A stretch of DNA of 46,280 bases from Candidatus Binatota bacterium (GTDB lineage: Bacteria > Desulfobacterota > Binatia > UBA1149 > CAITLU01), in the NCBI GenBank assembly GCA_024276575.1, contig JAJRWY010000035.1, forward strand, positions 1 through 46,280, written 5' to 3'. Under the pieces are notes generated by a model. It did no database searches. It worked only from the letters and a program-made list of their open reading frames with translations, and was not told the origin of the DNA. Below are positions 15,860-24,513 of the stretch, piece after piece; the first letter of the stretch is position 1; every line of letters begins with the position of its first letter. The translations under genes were made by a program, and so were the position numbers.

Positions 15860-16555
15860 ATGGATGTCTCGGTTTTTGGGCTCGAGGGAGATCCCTTTGA
15901 AAGAGATATAGCAGTCGATCTCGCCTGTCTCCCTGAACTACAATCTTCCTTGATCAGTGATCTGTGTGCCGCGTTGGGTGAAGGCCACGGCGTTAACGCG
16001 ATTGTCGGTGAAGCCGGTTCGGGCAAGTCGATGCTTGCGGTGTTGCTTGCCGACTCTCTGCGTAGGCAGGCTGCGACCGCGGAACTAAGTGCGCGAGGTT
16101 TGGGCGGCGGTGAGTTCTTGGTCCGTGTGCTGGCCCAACTCGGAGCCGACCAAAGCAGTATCGAGGCGGCTAGTTTCGAGGGCGAAGATGCCTTGTTGGA
16201 GCTGTTGCAGTCGGTGTTGGCCTTGCCTGGTAGTGGAAAGGCTGCTAGCGCCGTCGTCGTGGACGATGCCGAGGAGATCCCGGCATGGGTGCTGGACGGG
16301 CTTGCCGGAGTGCTTGACTCCTGCGTGGATGAAGAGCCGGCGTTCCAAGTTTACCTCTTCGGCGAGCCGCGCTTGCTCGACAGTTTGAACGCCGCGGGTA
16401 GTGGACACTTGCTCGACCACGTACTCGAAATATCCCGCATCGATGCTCTTACCCCCGCCGAGTCACGCGACTATCTGTCGGCGAGAATTCGGGCAGCCGG
16501 ATCAAGCTTGGAAGAGGTGTTCGACGAACATGCGTTGAGTGCAGTTGTCGAGTAA
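15860..16555 (+). CDS. N-terminal AAA ATPase part of a DamX-like protein (ends at in-frame TAA)
   Basis: The 231 residues form an ExeA/GspA-type AAA ATPase: FGLEGDPFERD at the start, Walker A GEAGSGKS (K56) and Walker B AVVVDDAEE (D135-D136). The frame stops at TAA 16553-16555 inside the lid domain, just after ALSAVVE. Directly beyond the stop and in the same frame, SAGFTGRIEDIAG continues the lid. ATG 15860 has GGAGGAG upstream; the open frame also extends back to an ATG at 15785. With the following fragment it would form a 726-residue ATPase-membrane-SPOR protein like gammaproteobacterial DamX, a cell-division protein. As it stands it is a truncated, soluble ATPase. Confidence 0.78.
   Translation: MDVSVFGLEGDPFERDIAVDLACLPELQSSLISDLCAALGEGHGVNAIVGEAGSGKSMLAVLLADSLRRQAATAELSARGLGGGEFLVRVLAQLGADQSSIEAASFEGEDALLELLQSVLALPGSGKAASAVVVDDAEEIPAWVLDGLAGVLDSCVDEEPAFQVYLFGEPRLLDSLNAAGSGHLLDHVLEISRIDALTPAESRDYLSARIRAAGSSLEEVFDEHALSAVVE
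16553..16555 (+). other. In-frame nonsense codon splitting the DamX-like gene
   Basis: TAA interrupts a single continuous frame (15860-18040). Coding resemblance resumes with the very next codon, without frameshift. It is codon 232 of the composite gene. Confidence 0.75.
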
Positions 16556-16600
16556 TCTGCTGGTTTCACCGGACGAATCGAGGATATCGCCGGGGCCTCC

Positions 16601-18040
16601 ATGGAAGTGTGCGTGGCGGCGGGCCGTAGCCGGGTCGGTCGTGAGGACGTGGATCGAGTGTTGGATCTGGCGAGCACGGAATCTTTGGATTGGGGGAGCG
16701 AGTCAGAGCCTGCTACTGCGTCGCTCGAGGGCGGCAGCCTTGCTTTTGAATCTTCAGCCGATCTTGCTCAACAGGCTTCCGCTGCCTCGCAGGAGGTTCG
16801 GCCGGCGGTCACTACAGAGACGCCGGCGGCCGCTCGGCCACAGTCGCGGCCATCCGTGGCGCAGAGTTCGCCGGAAAAAGAGCGGCGTATCAAGGCGCGT
16901 GACTTTTTCGAAGAAGGCGAGGAGGAAGACAACGCGGAGGGATCACTGACGGCCGGCCGGCTTGGCGATGGAAGTGAAAGGCAGTGCGTGGAGCGTGCGG
17001 AGAATCCGGACGACGGCGAAGAAGGGGGAGTGAGCGAAGGGCAGACCAAGCGAATGTTGCTGCTTGGTGCCGCTGTTGCCGTAACCGCGTTGGCGCTGTT
17101 GTGGGCGGGTCGCCCGGGCCGCCGCCTAGATAGTCTGGATAGTGACGTTGCGTCGCTTGCCAAGGAGCAGTCGCCGGCCGCCCGGACGGCTTCTGGCCCT
17201 GCGCCGGTGGGCGCGCCGGCGGCCTCGGTGGCAGATGCTGCTGAGGCGCCGTCGCCGGCTGCTACGTCTTTGGAACACGCCATAGCTTCTACGAAAAGAG
17301 GGCCCGGGGAGGCCGTAACGACATCTTCGTCCAAGCAGCAGGACCGGCAGTCCCAGGGCGGCAGCGCGAATGGCGTCGAGGCAGCTTCGGCCGCGGCCGG
17401 CGCCGGTGTTATGCAACCCGGTTCCGCCGGAGTTTCCAAGGCCGGCCGGCCTCCTGTTGCGCAAGCCCGGACGGCGGCGGCTGGCGGCGCAACTGCAACG
17501 GCGGGGCAAAACTCAGCCGGAGTGATCGTCAAAGCTGTAGGGCCGGCCAAGACAGAACAAGTGCGCTCCGGTCCGCAGCGAGCGGCCGGCAACTCCGGCA
17601 ATTCGGAATCGGCCAAGCAGGCAGCGCTTCCCGGGAAGGCCGTGGCGGCACCCGCCCTCGAGGCCGGGGAAGTGGTGCATGGCGTTGGGGGGAGCGGTCG
17701 CAACGAAGGGAAGGCGGTGCCGGGTGTTGGTGGGAGCAGCCGGAGCGCGGTGCAGGGCGGGCCGGACGCTAGGGGGAGCACTAAGAGCGAGGCGCAGCCG
17801 GCGCCGGACAGTAATTCGTTTACGGTGCAGGTCGGAGCGTTCAAGAGTAAGAAGAACGCTGACTCACTGCTCGAGGATTTGAAGAAGGCCTGCTCTACCG
17901 CATCGATGATACGTGTGAAGGGGCTATACCACGTGGCGTGCGGCCGTTTCGGCGATGCCAAAGAGGCTTCTTCGCGAGCCAAAGATTTGTCCAAGCGTGG
18001 ATTCTCCACCTACGTGCGTCCGACGCCCAATCCGGACTGA
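16601..18040 (+). CDS. Lid, membrane helix and SPOR part of the DamX-like protein
   Basis: This 479-residue frame continues the ATPase reading frame after the TAA; homology-like sequence already begins at 16556. In composite numbering the lid ends near codon 285 (GREDVDRVLDL), an acidic linker follows, a membrane helix lies at about 399-417 (MLLLGAAVAVTALALLWAG), then a long Ala/Gly/Ser/Pro-rich periplasmic stretch, and a C-terminal SPOR domain at 652-722 (FTVQVGAFKSKKNADSLL, HVACGRFGDAKEA). SPOR domains bind denuded septal peptidoglycan. ATG 16601 has no obvious ribosome site, so without readthrough this half may not be made. Confidence 0.75.
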   Translation: MEVCVAAGRSRVGREDVDRVLDLASTESLDWGSESEPATASLEGGSLAFESSADLAQQASAASQEVRPAVTTETPAAARPQSRPSVAQSSPEKERRIKARDFFEEGEEEDNAEGSLTAGRLGDGSERQCVERAENPDDGEEGGVSEGQTKRMLLLGAAVAVTALALLWAGRPGRRLDSLDSDVASLAKEQSPAARTASGPAPVGAPAASVADAAEAPSPAATSLEHAIASTKRGPGEAVTTSSSKQQDRQSQGGSANGVEAASAAAGAGVMQPGSAGVSKAGRPPVAQARTAAAGGATATAGQNSAGVIVKAVGPAKTEQVRSGPQRAAGNSGNSESAKQAALPGKAVAAPALEAGEVVHGVGGSGRNEGKAVPGVGGSSRSAVQGGPDARGSTKSEAQPAPDSNSFTVQVGAFKSKKNADSLLEDLKKACSTASMIRVKGLYHVACGRFGDAKEASSRAKDLSKRGFSTYVRPTPNPD

Positions 18041-18377
18041 AGCGGCCGCGCTTTACCGCTGTCGTGGCGGGGCTGTAGCAAGCAGTTAGCGATACCGCAG
18101 TTTGCAACACCAGTTGCACGAAAGCCGGCGATTGCGTGCATAATTGTAAGCCCACGCTTGACGTGCGCGACTCTCGTGCACATCAAGCGGCGAATCGAGT
18201 CTTGCCCGCGTCCGCCGGCCACCCCACATCAGCAACGAATCCGGCTACTTCGCTACCGCGTACAGCGCTAAGATCGAAGCCGGCAGTGGTGTTTGCGGCG
18301 GCCGCACCGATGGCACGTGGATTGCGTAGTTGCGGCTCTGACCCGCTAGGCACAGCCGGACAAAGGAAAAGCATCCC
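18041..18377 (+). other. 337-base gap before the small unknown gene
   Basis: I find no convincing gene, tRNA or terminator here. An 81-codon frame (18136-18381) overlaps the next gene by four bases, but its composition is unlike the neighbouring proteins and no ribosome site precedes it. A 10-base match to the interspersed repeat (GCGACTCTCG near 18165) is too short to call. AAAGGA at 18362-18367 is the ribosome site of the following gene. Confidence 0.4.
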
Positions 18378-18623
18378 ATGATCATCGACGAACAGACCTT
18401 CACTGAGATTACCCTGCATTTGCGTCGAGCCTCGGACGATCTGTTGGGCGCTGCGCGGCGTCTGGCCTTGTACTGTGACCCTGACCGCAATCTCGATGAT
18501 CGTGGTGAACTGCTCGAAGCTCTGGAGTCGCTGGTGGCGATGAATAGGCAGTTTTCCTCGATAGAAGAAATGCTTCGAGTGATCTGGGAAACTAATCGCA
18601 GCGCAGCCCGGCATAGCTGCTGA
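18378..18623 (+). CDS. Small hypothetical helical protein (81 aa)
   Basis: I do not recognise this family. The 81-residue product is predicted to be soluble and mostly helical, with heptad-like leucines (LRRASDDLLGAARRLALY; LLEALESLVAMNRQF) and a C-terminal Cys. AAAGGA lies 10 bases before ATG 18378, which supports translation. It stands between the SPOR gene and a cation exchanger, 74 bases before the latter. Confidence 0.55.
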   Translation: MIIDEQTFTEITLHLRRASDDLLGAARRLALYCDPDRNLDDRGELLEALESLVAMNRQFSSIEEMLRVIWETNRSAARHSC

Positions 18624-18697
18624 GTCTCCGGCTGCTGTGCAACGCCGCGATTGCGCTTCTCGGCGCTCACGTTACAGTACGCCCGGCGGCTGGCGGA

Positions 18698-19879
18698 ATG
18701 GACGGGAGGAAAGGCAAAGCAAGCGCGTTGGCAGCATCGCTGGCGTTGATGGCGCAGTGGGTACTGCTACACGCCGGGGGGCTGCACGATCCCGTCTATG
18801 TCGCCTTGTCGTCCGGTGCCGCAATCTTCGGCGCAGCGTTCTCCTTGTCATGGGCAGCCGAGGCTGCCCAACACGACGTTCCTCCGTCGGTTGCGGTGGT
18901 GCTAGTTGCTCTGCTCGCCGTGCTGCCCGAGTACGCGGTCGATATGTACTTCGCGTGGGAGGCAGGCAAGGATCCAATTTATACGCATTACGCGACTGCG
19001 AACATTACCGGCGCAAACCGGATCTTGATCGGGCTTGGATGGCCGGTAGTAGCCTTCGTGGCCTGGCGCAAGAGCGGCAGCCGCCACGTACGAGTCGCGA
19101 AAGGGGATAGTGTAGAGGTCTTCTACCTGTTGGCGGCGACGCTCTATTCGTTCGTCATTCCGCTGAAAGGTACCCTGAGTTGGATAGACGCGGTCTTTCT
19201 GGTCGGACTGTTCGTTTCCTACATAGTGTCTGCCTCGCGTGAGGCCGTAGTTGAGCCGTCGCTCGACGGCACTGCTGAAATGATCGGGTCTTTGCCGCAG
19301 TTTCGGCGTAGGTTGGCGGTAGCGGCTCTGTTTGCGGCTGCCGGAGGGGCGATCTTCCTGGCTGCCGAACCTTTCGCAGAGTCACTGCTCGAAATCGGCA
19401 AGACCTTTGGTGTCGAGGAGTTTCTGCTGGTCCAGTGGGTAGCTCCGCTGGCTTCAGAAACACCGGAATTCGTGGTGGCGGTGATATTCGCGCTCAAACT
19501 CAAGGCAGAACTTGGGTTTGCGGCGTTGCTATCTTCGAAGGTAAACCAATGGACCTTGCTGGTCGGTATGCTTCCGCTGGTCTTCATGATGTCGGCCGGA
19601 TCCATGGCCCCCATGATGCTCGACGAGCGCCAAGCTCACGAAATACTACTGACTTCTGCTCAATCGCTGTTCGCGGTGATCTTGATCGCTGATTTGAGAT
19701 TCGGAATAGGGGAAGCGCTGGCGCTGTTGGTGCTTTTCTTGATCCAGCTCTCTTTTCCCGATCCCCATATCCGGATGGCCTTCGTTTTCATCTATCTGGG
19801 TTTGTTCGTAGCCGTATTTGTGTTCAATCGTGACGCGAGACAGAACCTCATGCACATTGCGACGCGCGGCAGACTGTAA
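18698..19879 (+). CDS. Sodium/calcium exchanger-family membrane protein (CaCA)
   Basis: The 393-residue protein has about ten hydrophobic segments and two alpha-repeat-like regions. The first is LLAVLPEYAVDMYFAW followed by YATANITGANRILIG; the second is PLASETPEFVVAVIF followed by ALLSSKVNQWTLLVGMLP. In CaCA exchangers these repeats carry the acidic residues (here the Glu of LPEY and TPEF) and polar residues that bind the cation. It is expected in the inner membrane and probably exchanges Ca2+ for Na+ or H+. The divergence of the first repeat leaves ion selectivity open. Confidence 0.82.
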   Translation: MDGRKGKASALAASLALMAQWVLLHAGGLHDPVYVALSSGAAIFGAAFSLSWAAEAAQHDVPPSVAVVLVALLAVLPEYAVDMYFAWEAGKDPIYTHYATANITGANRILIGLGWPVVAFVAWRKSGSRHVRVAKGDSVEVFYLLAATLYSFVIPLKGTLSWIDAVFLVGLFVSYIVSASREAVVEPSLDGTAEMIGSLPQFRRRLAVAALFAAAGGAIFLAAEPFAESLLEIGKTFGVEEFLLVQWVAPLASETPEFVVAVIFALKLKAELGFAALLSSKVNQWTLLVGMLPLVFMMSAGSMAPMMLDERQAHEILLTSAQSLFAVILIADLRFGIGEALALLVLFLIQLSFPDPHIRMAFVFIYLGLFVAVFVFNRDARQNLMHIATRGRL

Positions 19880-19897
19880 GCGGCCCCAAGGCCCGGG

Positions 19898-20905
19898 CTA
19901 GATTTGGCGGTCAACGAGATCGGAAATCAGTTCGATCATGCCCCGGCGATAAGGCGAGGACGGAAGGCTGCGCAGGGTATCGGCCGCGCTCAGTGCGTGA
20001 GCAACGGCGTCTTCACGTACCTGCTCCGGCAATCCCGAAGCGCGCAACGCGGCCAGCGCCTCTTCTATCTCTGCGGAGCCGAGTTGTTCCTGGGTAAAGG
20101 CTTTGCGCACTGCGGGTAGTTCGAGACCGCGCACGATCGGTAGCGAAGGATTGCCGTCGAGCAAGTCGGTACCGACCCGCTTTCCCATCTTGCGCGGGTC
20201 GCCCAAGACGTCGAGCGCGTCGTCGATCATCTGAAAGGCGATACCGATTTCACGTCCGCAACGCTCGAGATTCTCGATGCGATCCGGTTGGCAGCCGGCC
20301 AGGTAAGATGCGATGCGGGCGCCGACAGCAAAAAGCGAAGCCGTCTTGCGGTCGATGATCTCGAAATAGTCAGCTTCGGACACGTTGGTGTTACGGCGAA
20401 AGCGGCCTTGCATGATCTCGCCTTCCGTGAGCTTTACGCAGGCATCGGCCGCCCAGGCCACGATCTTCTCTTCGAAACGCCCGCAGACTTCGAATGCCCT
20501 GGAGAACAAAAAGTCTCCGGTGACCAAGGTGTCGGCGATTCCGAATTTCAAGGGAGCGGCGTCCAAACCACGGCGCACATCGTTGGAATCGATGATGTCG
20601 TCGTGCAGAAGCGTGGCGGTATGGATCAATTCTAGGGCCACCGACAAGTCGACCATGTCGGTGACGTCGCTGCCGCCACAAGCCCGGAAAATCAGCAGGG
20701 AGACGGCGGGGCGGACTCTCTTACCGCCGGCGTTGATGATGTAGTCGGCGATCTCCGTAAGCCTGGGCTCCCGGGCCGAAAGAACCTCGCCGATGCGCTT
20801 TTCAACGAGAAGCAAGTCGGCTTGAACGAGGTCGACGGATCGGGCCGCCGCGTTCGAGTTTTGCTCGGATGGCGCGTTCACGGAGTAACTCAAGCCGCGG
20901 TTCAA
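19898..20905 (-). CDS. ispB: Trans-polyprenyl diphosphate synthase (octaprenyl-type)
   Basis: The 335-residue protein has both Asp-rich motifs of chain-elongating prenyl synthases: HDDIID (D102, D103, D106) with SNDVRRG, and FQMIDDALD (D228, D229, D232). GGKRVRP near residues 60-66 binds isopentenyl diphosphate. Small residues before the first motif (HTATLLHDD) fit long-chain products, so it probably makes the quinone side chain. TTG 20905 or GTG 20881 may be the start. It is convergent with the exchanger (18-base gap) and divergent from the ferredoxin. Confidence 0.88.
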   Translation of the reverse strand: MNRGLSYSVNAPSEQNSNAAARSVDLVQADLLLVEKRIGEVLSAREPRLTEIADYIINAGGKRVRPAVSLLIFRACGGSDVTDMVDLSVALELIHTATLLHDDIIDSNDVRRGLDAAPLKFGIADTLVTGDFLFSRAFEVCGRFEEKIVAWAADACVKLTEGEIMQGRFRRNTNVSEADYFEIIDRKTASLFAVGARIASYLAGCQPDRIENLERCGREIGIAFQMIDDALDVLGDPRKMGKRVGTDLLDGNPSLPIVRGLELPAVRKAFTQEQLGSAEIEEALAALRASGLPEQVREDAVAHALSAADTLRSLPSSPYRRGMIELISDLVDRQI

Positions 20906-21054
20906 TCACATACCGGGGGCAAAGGGAATCAGGCTCCGGTGTTGCATGGCCGCTAGCCACTCCGTTAGCTTTACTAGCAATTGTGCCTATGCCAAAGTCG
21001 CGCGTCCGCATTCGCATTCCTGTATGATTGTTCGCAAGTGAGGAGAGGCGTGGT
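20906..21054. promoter_or_regulatory. Divergent region between prenyl synthase and ferredoxin
   Basis: A TATGAT hexamer at 21023-21028 is a candidate -10 for the ferredoxin gene, with transcription starting near 21035 and GAGGAG at about 21040 as ribosome site. No matching -35 is clear. The minus-strand promoter for the prenyl synthase is not evident. Confidence 0.35.
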
Positions 21055-21390
21055 ATGGCCACGGTAATTACCGAAGAATGTATCAATTGTGGGGCTTGCG
21101 AGCCCGAGTGTCCCAATACCGCTATCTATGAAGGCGATGTGCAGTGGGAGGATCTCGACGGCAACCTGCAAGACCCGATTGCCGAAGACATCTACTACAT
21201 AGCTCCGCAGAAATGCACGGAGTGCGTAGGTTTCTTCGACCAGGAGCAGTGCGCCGCGGTTTGCCCGGTGGATTGCTGCATACCGGATCCGGATAACGCG
21301 GAAACTGAAGAGGTGCTCCTTGAACGAGCGAAGCTCATTCATCCGGATGCTGATATCCCGGATCCGCCTCCATCGCGGTTTCGGTCCTGA
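21055..21390 (+). CDS. YfhL-type 2[4Fe-4S] ferredoxin
   Basis: The 111-residue protein has two Cys clusters: C9-x2-C12-x2-C15-x3-C19 (CINCGACEPEC) and C54-x2-C57-x8-C66-x3-C70. The eight-residue spacing in the second cluster is the hallmark of the YfhL/allochromatium-type ferredoxins, which have very low and split potentials. An acidic tail follows. ATG 21055 has GAGGAG about 10 bases upstream. It probably serves as a cytoplasmic electron carrier; its partner is not identifiable from context. Confidence 0.9.
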   Translation: MATVITEECINCGACEPECPNTAIYEGDVQWEDLDGNLQDPIAEDIYYIAPQKCTECVGFFDQEQCAAVCPVDCCIPDPDNAETEEVLLERAKLIHPDADIPDPPPSRFRS

Positions 21391-21401
21391 GTTCGGCTCT
21401 T

Positions 21402-21420
21402 GATCGCGCGAAGCGCGGTC
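21402..21420 (+). terminator. Weak hairpin after the ferredoxin gene
   Basis: GATCGCGC and GCGCGGTC pair with one G-U around GAA. No T-run follows directly, though TTTCAATTCAATGTTTT occurs 20 bases on. Confidence 0.3.
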
Positions 21421-21500
21421 GGAGGATCGACGCGGGTCTTTCAATTCAATGTTTTAGCGAGGCCGTGAAGTTCCTACGCTTCATGGCTGACTGACCGACT

Positions 21501-22517
21501 ATGCGCGAGCGCGCCGGCCGTACACTGAACCTCGTCCTGGGTCTGGGCCTGTCCTGTGTGTTTCTCTACCTCGCTTTTAGAGGTGAAGATTGGGGGACGA
21601 TCACAGAGCAGTTGAACCTTGCGCGCTACGAGTACTTCCTGCCCATAGCGGTGCTCGGAGTCTACGTACTCTACGTGCGCTCTCAGCGCTGGCGCCTGCT
21701 TCTGGCATCAGTCTCCGCTGACAGGCCGCCGATGATGCCGATCTTCTCCGCTTCGGCGGTCGGCTTTATGGCTAACATGCTGCTTCCTTTTCGCGTCGGG
21801 GAGATTGCGAGGCCGGTTCTCGTGAGCAGGCATACGGGAATCCCCCTGAGTGCGGCGTTGGCGACAGTCCTGGTGGAAAGGGTGCTGGATCTTGGAACCT
21901 TGTTCACCTTTGCGTTGTGGCTGGTGCTGAGTTCTCCGGTGCCGGAGACGGTACGCCAGCTTACCTGGGCGGCCGGCGTGGCCGCCGTCGTGCTGGCCGT
22001 GGGTATAAGTGTGGTAGCGGCCAACCGGAGGCGCTACCAGCCGCTTCTGGACCGGCTATGGTCGGCATTACCGGGTGCATTGGGACCGCAGGTCAAGCAC
22101 TTGGCGGACGAGTTTTTCGATGCCCTGTCGGGAATTTCCGATCCGTGGGTCATGGCGCAGGCGGTAGCCTGGTCTTTCTACGTTTGGTTCTTGATAGCGA
22201 TCGGGTTTGCCTTGGGTTTCCCTGCCACGTCGCTCGACGTACCATTTATATCAGGCGGGGTTACAGTGGCGACGTTGGTTGCCCTGGCGGTGTCGATTCC
22301 TTCGGCTCCGGCTTTCGTCGGGCAGTTCGAATGGGGCTGCAAACTGGCTCTGAGTGAGATTCTTGGGGTGGACGGTGCCAAGGCCGCCGGATACGCGATA
22401 TTGGTGCATAGCGCCCAGTTCATCACTCAAGTTGCCTTAGGGCTTGTTTTCGTGGTGCGTGAGGGCCTAAGCTTCTCGGAATTGGGGGCCATGGCCAAGC
22501 GTTCCGGGAGCGACTGA
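21501..22517 (+). CDS. YbhN/UPF0104-family lysylphosphatidylglycerol-synthase-TM-like flippase
   Basis: The 338-residue protein is almost wholly membrane-embedded. It shows the family motifs RSQRWRLLL after the second helix, ANMLLPFRVGEIARP, and VERVLDLGTLF, with a late IPSAPAFVGQFEWG. These proteins resemble the flippase half of MprF and the AglD-type integral membrane proteins and are thought to move lipids or lipid-linked molecules across the inner membrane. No synthetase domain is attached. It starts 110 bases after the ferredoxin and ends 18 bases before coaBC. The start (ATG 21501) lacks a clear ribosome site. Confidence 0.82.
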   Translation: MRERAGRTLNLVLGLGLSCVFLYLAFRGEDWGTITEQLNLARYEYFLPIAVLGVYVLYVRSQRWRLLLASVSADRPPMMPIFSASAVGFMANMLLPFRVGEIARPVLVSRHTGIPLSAALATVLVERVLDLGTLFTFALWLVLSSPVPETVRQLTWAAGVAAVVLAVGISVVAANRRRYQPLLDRLWSALPGALGPQVKHLADEFFDALSGISDPWVMAQAVAWSFYVWFLIAIGFALGFPATSLDVPFISGGVTVATLVALAVSIPSAPAFVGQFEWGCKLALSEILGVDGAKAAGYAILVHSAQFITQVALGLVFVVREGLSFSELGAMAKRSGSD

Positions 22518-22535
22518 GCTATCATAGCGAGCGAC

Positions 22536-23759
22536 GTGTACCTACTTAAAGGAAAGCGAATCCTATTGTGCGTGAGCGGGGGTATTGCGGCTTACAAGAG
22601 TGCTGAACTCGTGCGCCGCTTGCAGGACTGCGGCGCCGAGGTGCGGGTGGCCATGACGGAGGCCGCCACCAAGTCCATTTCCCCGTTGACACTGCAAGCC
22701 TTGTCTCGCCACCCGGTGGCCAGCAGCCTGCTAGACCCTGGTGAAGATGCATCTATAGGGCATATAGCTTTGGCTGAAGAGGCCGATGCGGTTTTGATCG
22801 CGCCGGCGACTGCCGACTTGCTGGCGCGCTTGGCTGCGGGTATGGCCGGCGACATGGTCACGGCAGTGGCTCTGGTCACACGCGCGCCGCTGATCGTCGC
22901 TCCTTCGATGAACGGTAACATGCTCTCGCACCCCGCGGTTCGGGCCAATATCCACAAACTTGCGGGTTGGGGCTATCGCATCGTGGAGAGCGACAGCGGC
23001 GAACTCGCCTGCGGCTACGAAGGTGCGGGACGCTTGCCTGATGCGGAAGTATTGATCGCGGAGGTGGCTGCGGCTTTGAGTAAACAGGATTTTGCCGGTG
23101 TCCGTTTCGCGATATCGGCGGGTCCGACGCGGGAGGCATTGGATCCGGTACGCTATATAAGCAACCGCAGCAGCGGCCGCATGGGCTACGAGGTGGCCGC
23201 GGCGGCGCTGCGGCGCGGGGGGAGAGTGACCTTGGTAAGTGGACCCACGGCTCTGCTTCCGCCGCGTGATGCAGAATTAGTCCGGGTCGAGAGTGCTGCT
23301 GAGATGTCGGAGGCGATGCTCGTCGCGGCATCTAACGCTGAAGTCGTGGTGATGGTCGCGGCAGTCGCGGACTATAGCCCCCGGCAGGCTTGCACGGAGA
23401 AAATCAAGAAGAACGACGAATCCCTGTCTCTCGAGCTGTTGCGGACAGAGGACATTCTTACGCAGATCACGCGACTGGGTGGAGACCGAATCGTCGTGGG
23501 TTTTGCCGCCGAAACCGGAGATTTGTTGGCCAACGCGGCTGAGAAGCTCGAGCGTAAGGGCCTGGACCTCATTGTTGCCAATGATGTAGGCGCCGAAGGC
23601 AGCGGTTTTGAGGTTGCGACCAACTCGGCGCTGCTTATAGATGCATCCGGAGGATGTGAAGAAAGTGGATTGCTGGGTAAAGACGAACTCAGCGATCGAA
23701 TTCTCGATAGGATTGCCGCGTTGCGTGCCGGACGCGGAAAGGTGCAGCACGAAGAGTGA
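22536..23759 (+). CDS. coaBC: Phosphopantothenoylcysteine decarboxylase/phosphopantothenate-cysteine ligase
   Basis: The 407-residue bifunctional enzyme carries CoaC in the first ~185 residues: GGIAAYK, the active-site His in SIGHIALAEEAD, the PSMNGNM substrate loop, and ELACGYEGAGRLP with its catalytic Cys. CoaB follows with ISAGPTREALDPVRYISN, NRSSGRMG and KIKK. It makes 4'-phosphopantetheine from phosphopantothenate and cysteine using CTP. The start is GTG 22536. Its stop overlaps the start of the uracil-DNA glycosylase gene, indicating cotranscription. Confidence 0.95.
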   Translation: MYLLKGKRILLCVSGGIAAYKSAELVRRLQDCGAEVRVAMTEAATKSISPLTLQALSRHPVASSLLDPGEDASIGHIALAEEADAVLIAPATADLLARLAAGMAGDMVTAVALVTRAPLIVAPSMNGNMLSHPAVRANIHKLAGWGYRIVESDSGELACGYEGAGRLPDAEVLIAEVAAALSKQDFAGVRFAISAGPTREALDPVRYISNRSSGRMGYEVAAAALRRGGRVTLVSGPTALLPPRDAELVRVESAAEMSEAMLVAASNAEVVVMVAAVADYSPRQACTEKIKKNDESLSLELLRTEDILTQITRLGGDRIVVGFAAETGDLLANAAEKLERKGLDLIVANDVGAEGSGFEVATNSALLIDASGGCEESGLLGKDELSDRILDRIAALRAGRGKVQHEE

Positions 23760-24475
23760 TGGCGGGACTTCCGCGCGCAGCACTGAATTATCTCGAGCGT
23801 GAATTGGAACTCGGCTTGGAAGCGATTCCGCTCCGTGCTCCAGGCATGCGGGAACAGGGGAGACCGGGCGTGGACAGTTCCCTAGTTGAACCGGCAATAA
23901 GGCAGGCTGCGGATCTCGACGTTTTGCGCGAGGTGCTCGGCGATTGCCGGCGCTGCAAACTCTGCTCGGACCGGTCGAACATAGTCTTTGGGGTCGGGAA
24001 TCCGGACGCCGGGTTGATGTTTGTCGGCGAGGGGCCGGGAGAGGAAGAAGACAAGCAGGGCGTCCCTTTCGTCGGGCGCGCGGGGGCCTTGCTCACCGAT
24101 ATCATCACCAAAGGTATGGGCTTGCGGCGAGAAGACGTATACATCGCCAATGTCGTCAAATGCCGTCCGCCGGGCAACCGTAATCCACAACCCGACGAGA
24201 TCGTTGCCTGTGAGCCATTTCTGGCGCGGCAGATCGAAATCATCGAGCCGAAAGTGCTGGTCAGCCTCGGAACCTTCGCAACGCAGGCCTTGCTCAAGAA
24301 CCGTATCGCCATCTCCAAGCAGCGTGGAGTCTGGAGCGATTATAACGGTGTTCCCCTGATGCCGACTTTTCATCCGGCCTACTTACTCCGCAATCCCTCA
24401 GGCAAGAGAATCGTGTGGGGGGATATCAAGCTAGTCATGCAGAAGATGGGCATCTCGCCGTTGGCTAGACGGTGA
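23756..24475 (+). CDS. Family 4 uracil-DNA glycosylase (4Fe-4S)
   Basis: The 239-residue protein has the iron-sulfur cysteines CRRCKLC (C64, C67, C70) and C136/C152 flanking RPPGNRNPQPDEIVA. The uracil-binding motif is GEGPGEEEDKQG, and HPAYLLRNP is the second catalytic motif. It excises uracil from DNA. An N-terminal extension of ~50 residues precedes the core, as in many proteobacterial members annotated as SPO1 DNA polymerase-related. GTG 23756 or ATG 23759 is the start; both overlap the end of coaBC. The nfeD-like gene follows. Confidence 0.92.
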   Translation: MMAGLPRAALNYLERELELGLEAIPLRAPGMREQGRPGVDSSLVEPAIRQAADLDVLREVLGDCRRCKLCSDRSNIVFGVGNPDAGLMFVGEGPGEEEDKQGVPFVGRAGALLTDIITKGMGLRREDVYIANVVKCRPPGNRNPQPDEIVACEPFLARQIEIIEPKVLVSLGTFATQALLKNRIAISKQRGVWSDYNGVPLMPTFHPAYLLRNPSGKRIVWGDIKLVMQKMGISPLARR

Positions 24476-24513
24476 CTTCATGCGGCGTGCGGCGCATAGT
24501 CGAGGGTATCACA

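Noticed and set aside
16540-16610. Frameshift as the cause of the split ATPase-SPOR gene
   Set aside because: Both halves are in the same frame; only the TAA separates them.
16768-18009. 413-codon minus-strand frame opposite the SPOR gene
   Set aside because: Low-complexity Ala/Ser/Pro translation mirroring the periplasmic linker; the plus strand has a clear membrane helix and SPOR domain.
18150-18190. Further copy of the interspersed repeat
   Set aside because: Only about ten bases match and the other blocks are absent.
18136-18381. 81-codon frame before the small helical protein
   Set aside because: No ribosome site, biased composition, and a better-supported gene starts at its end.
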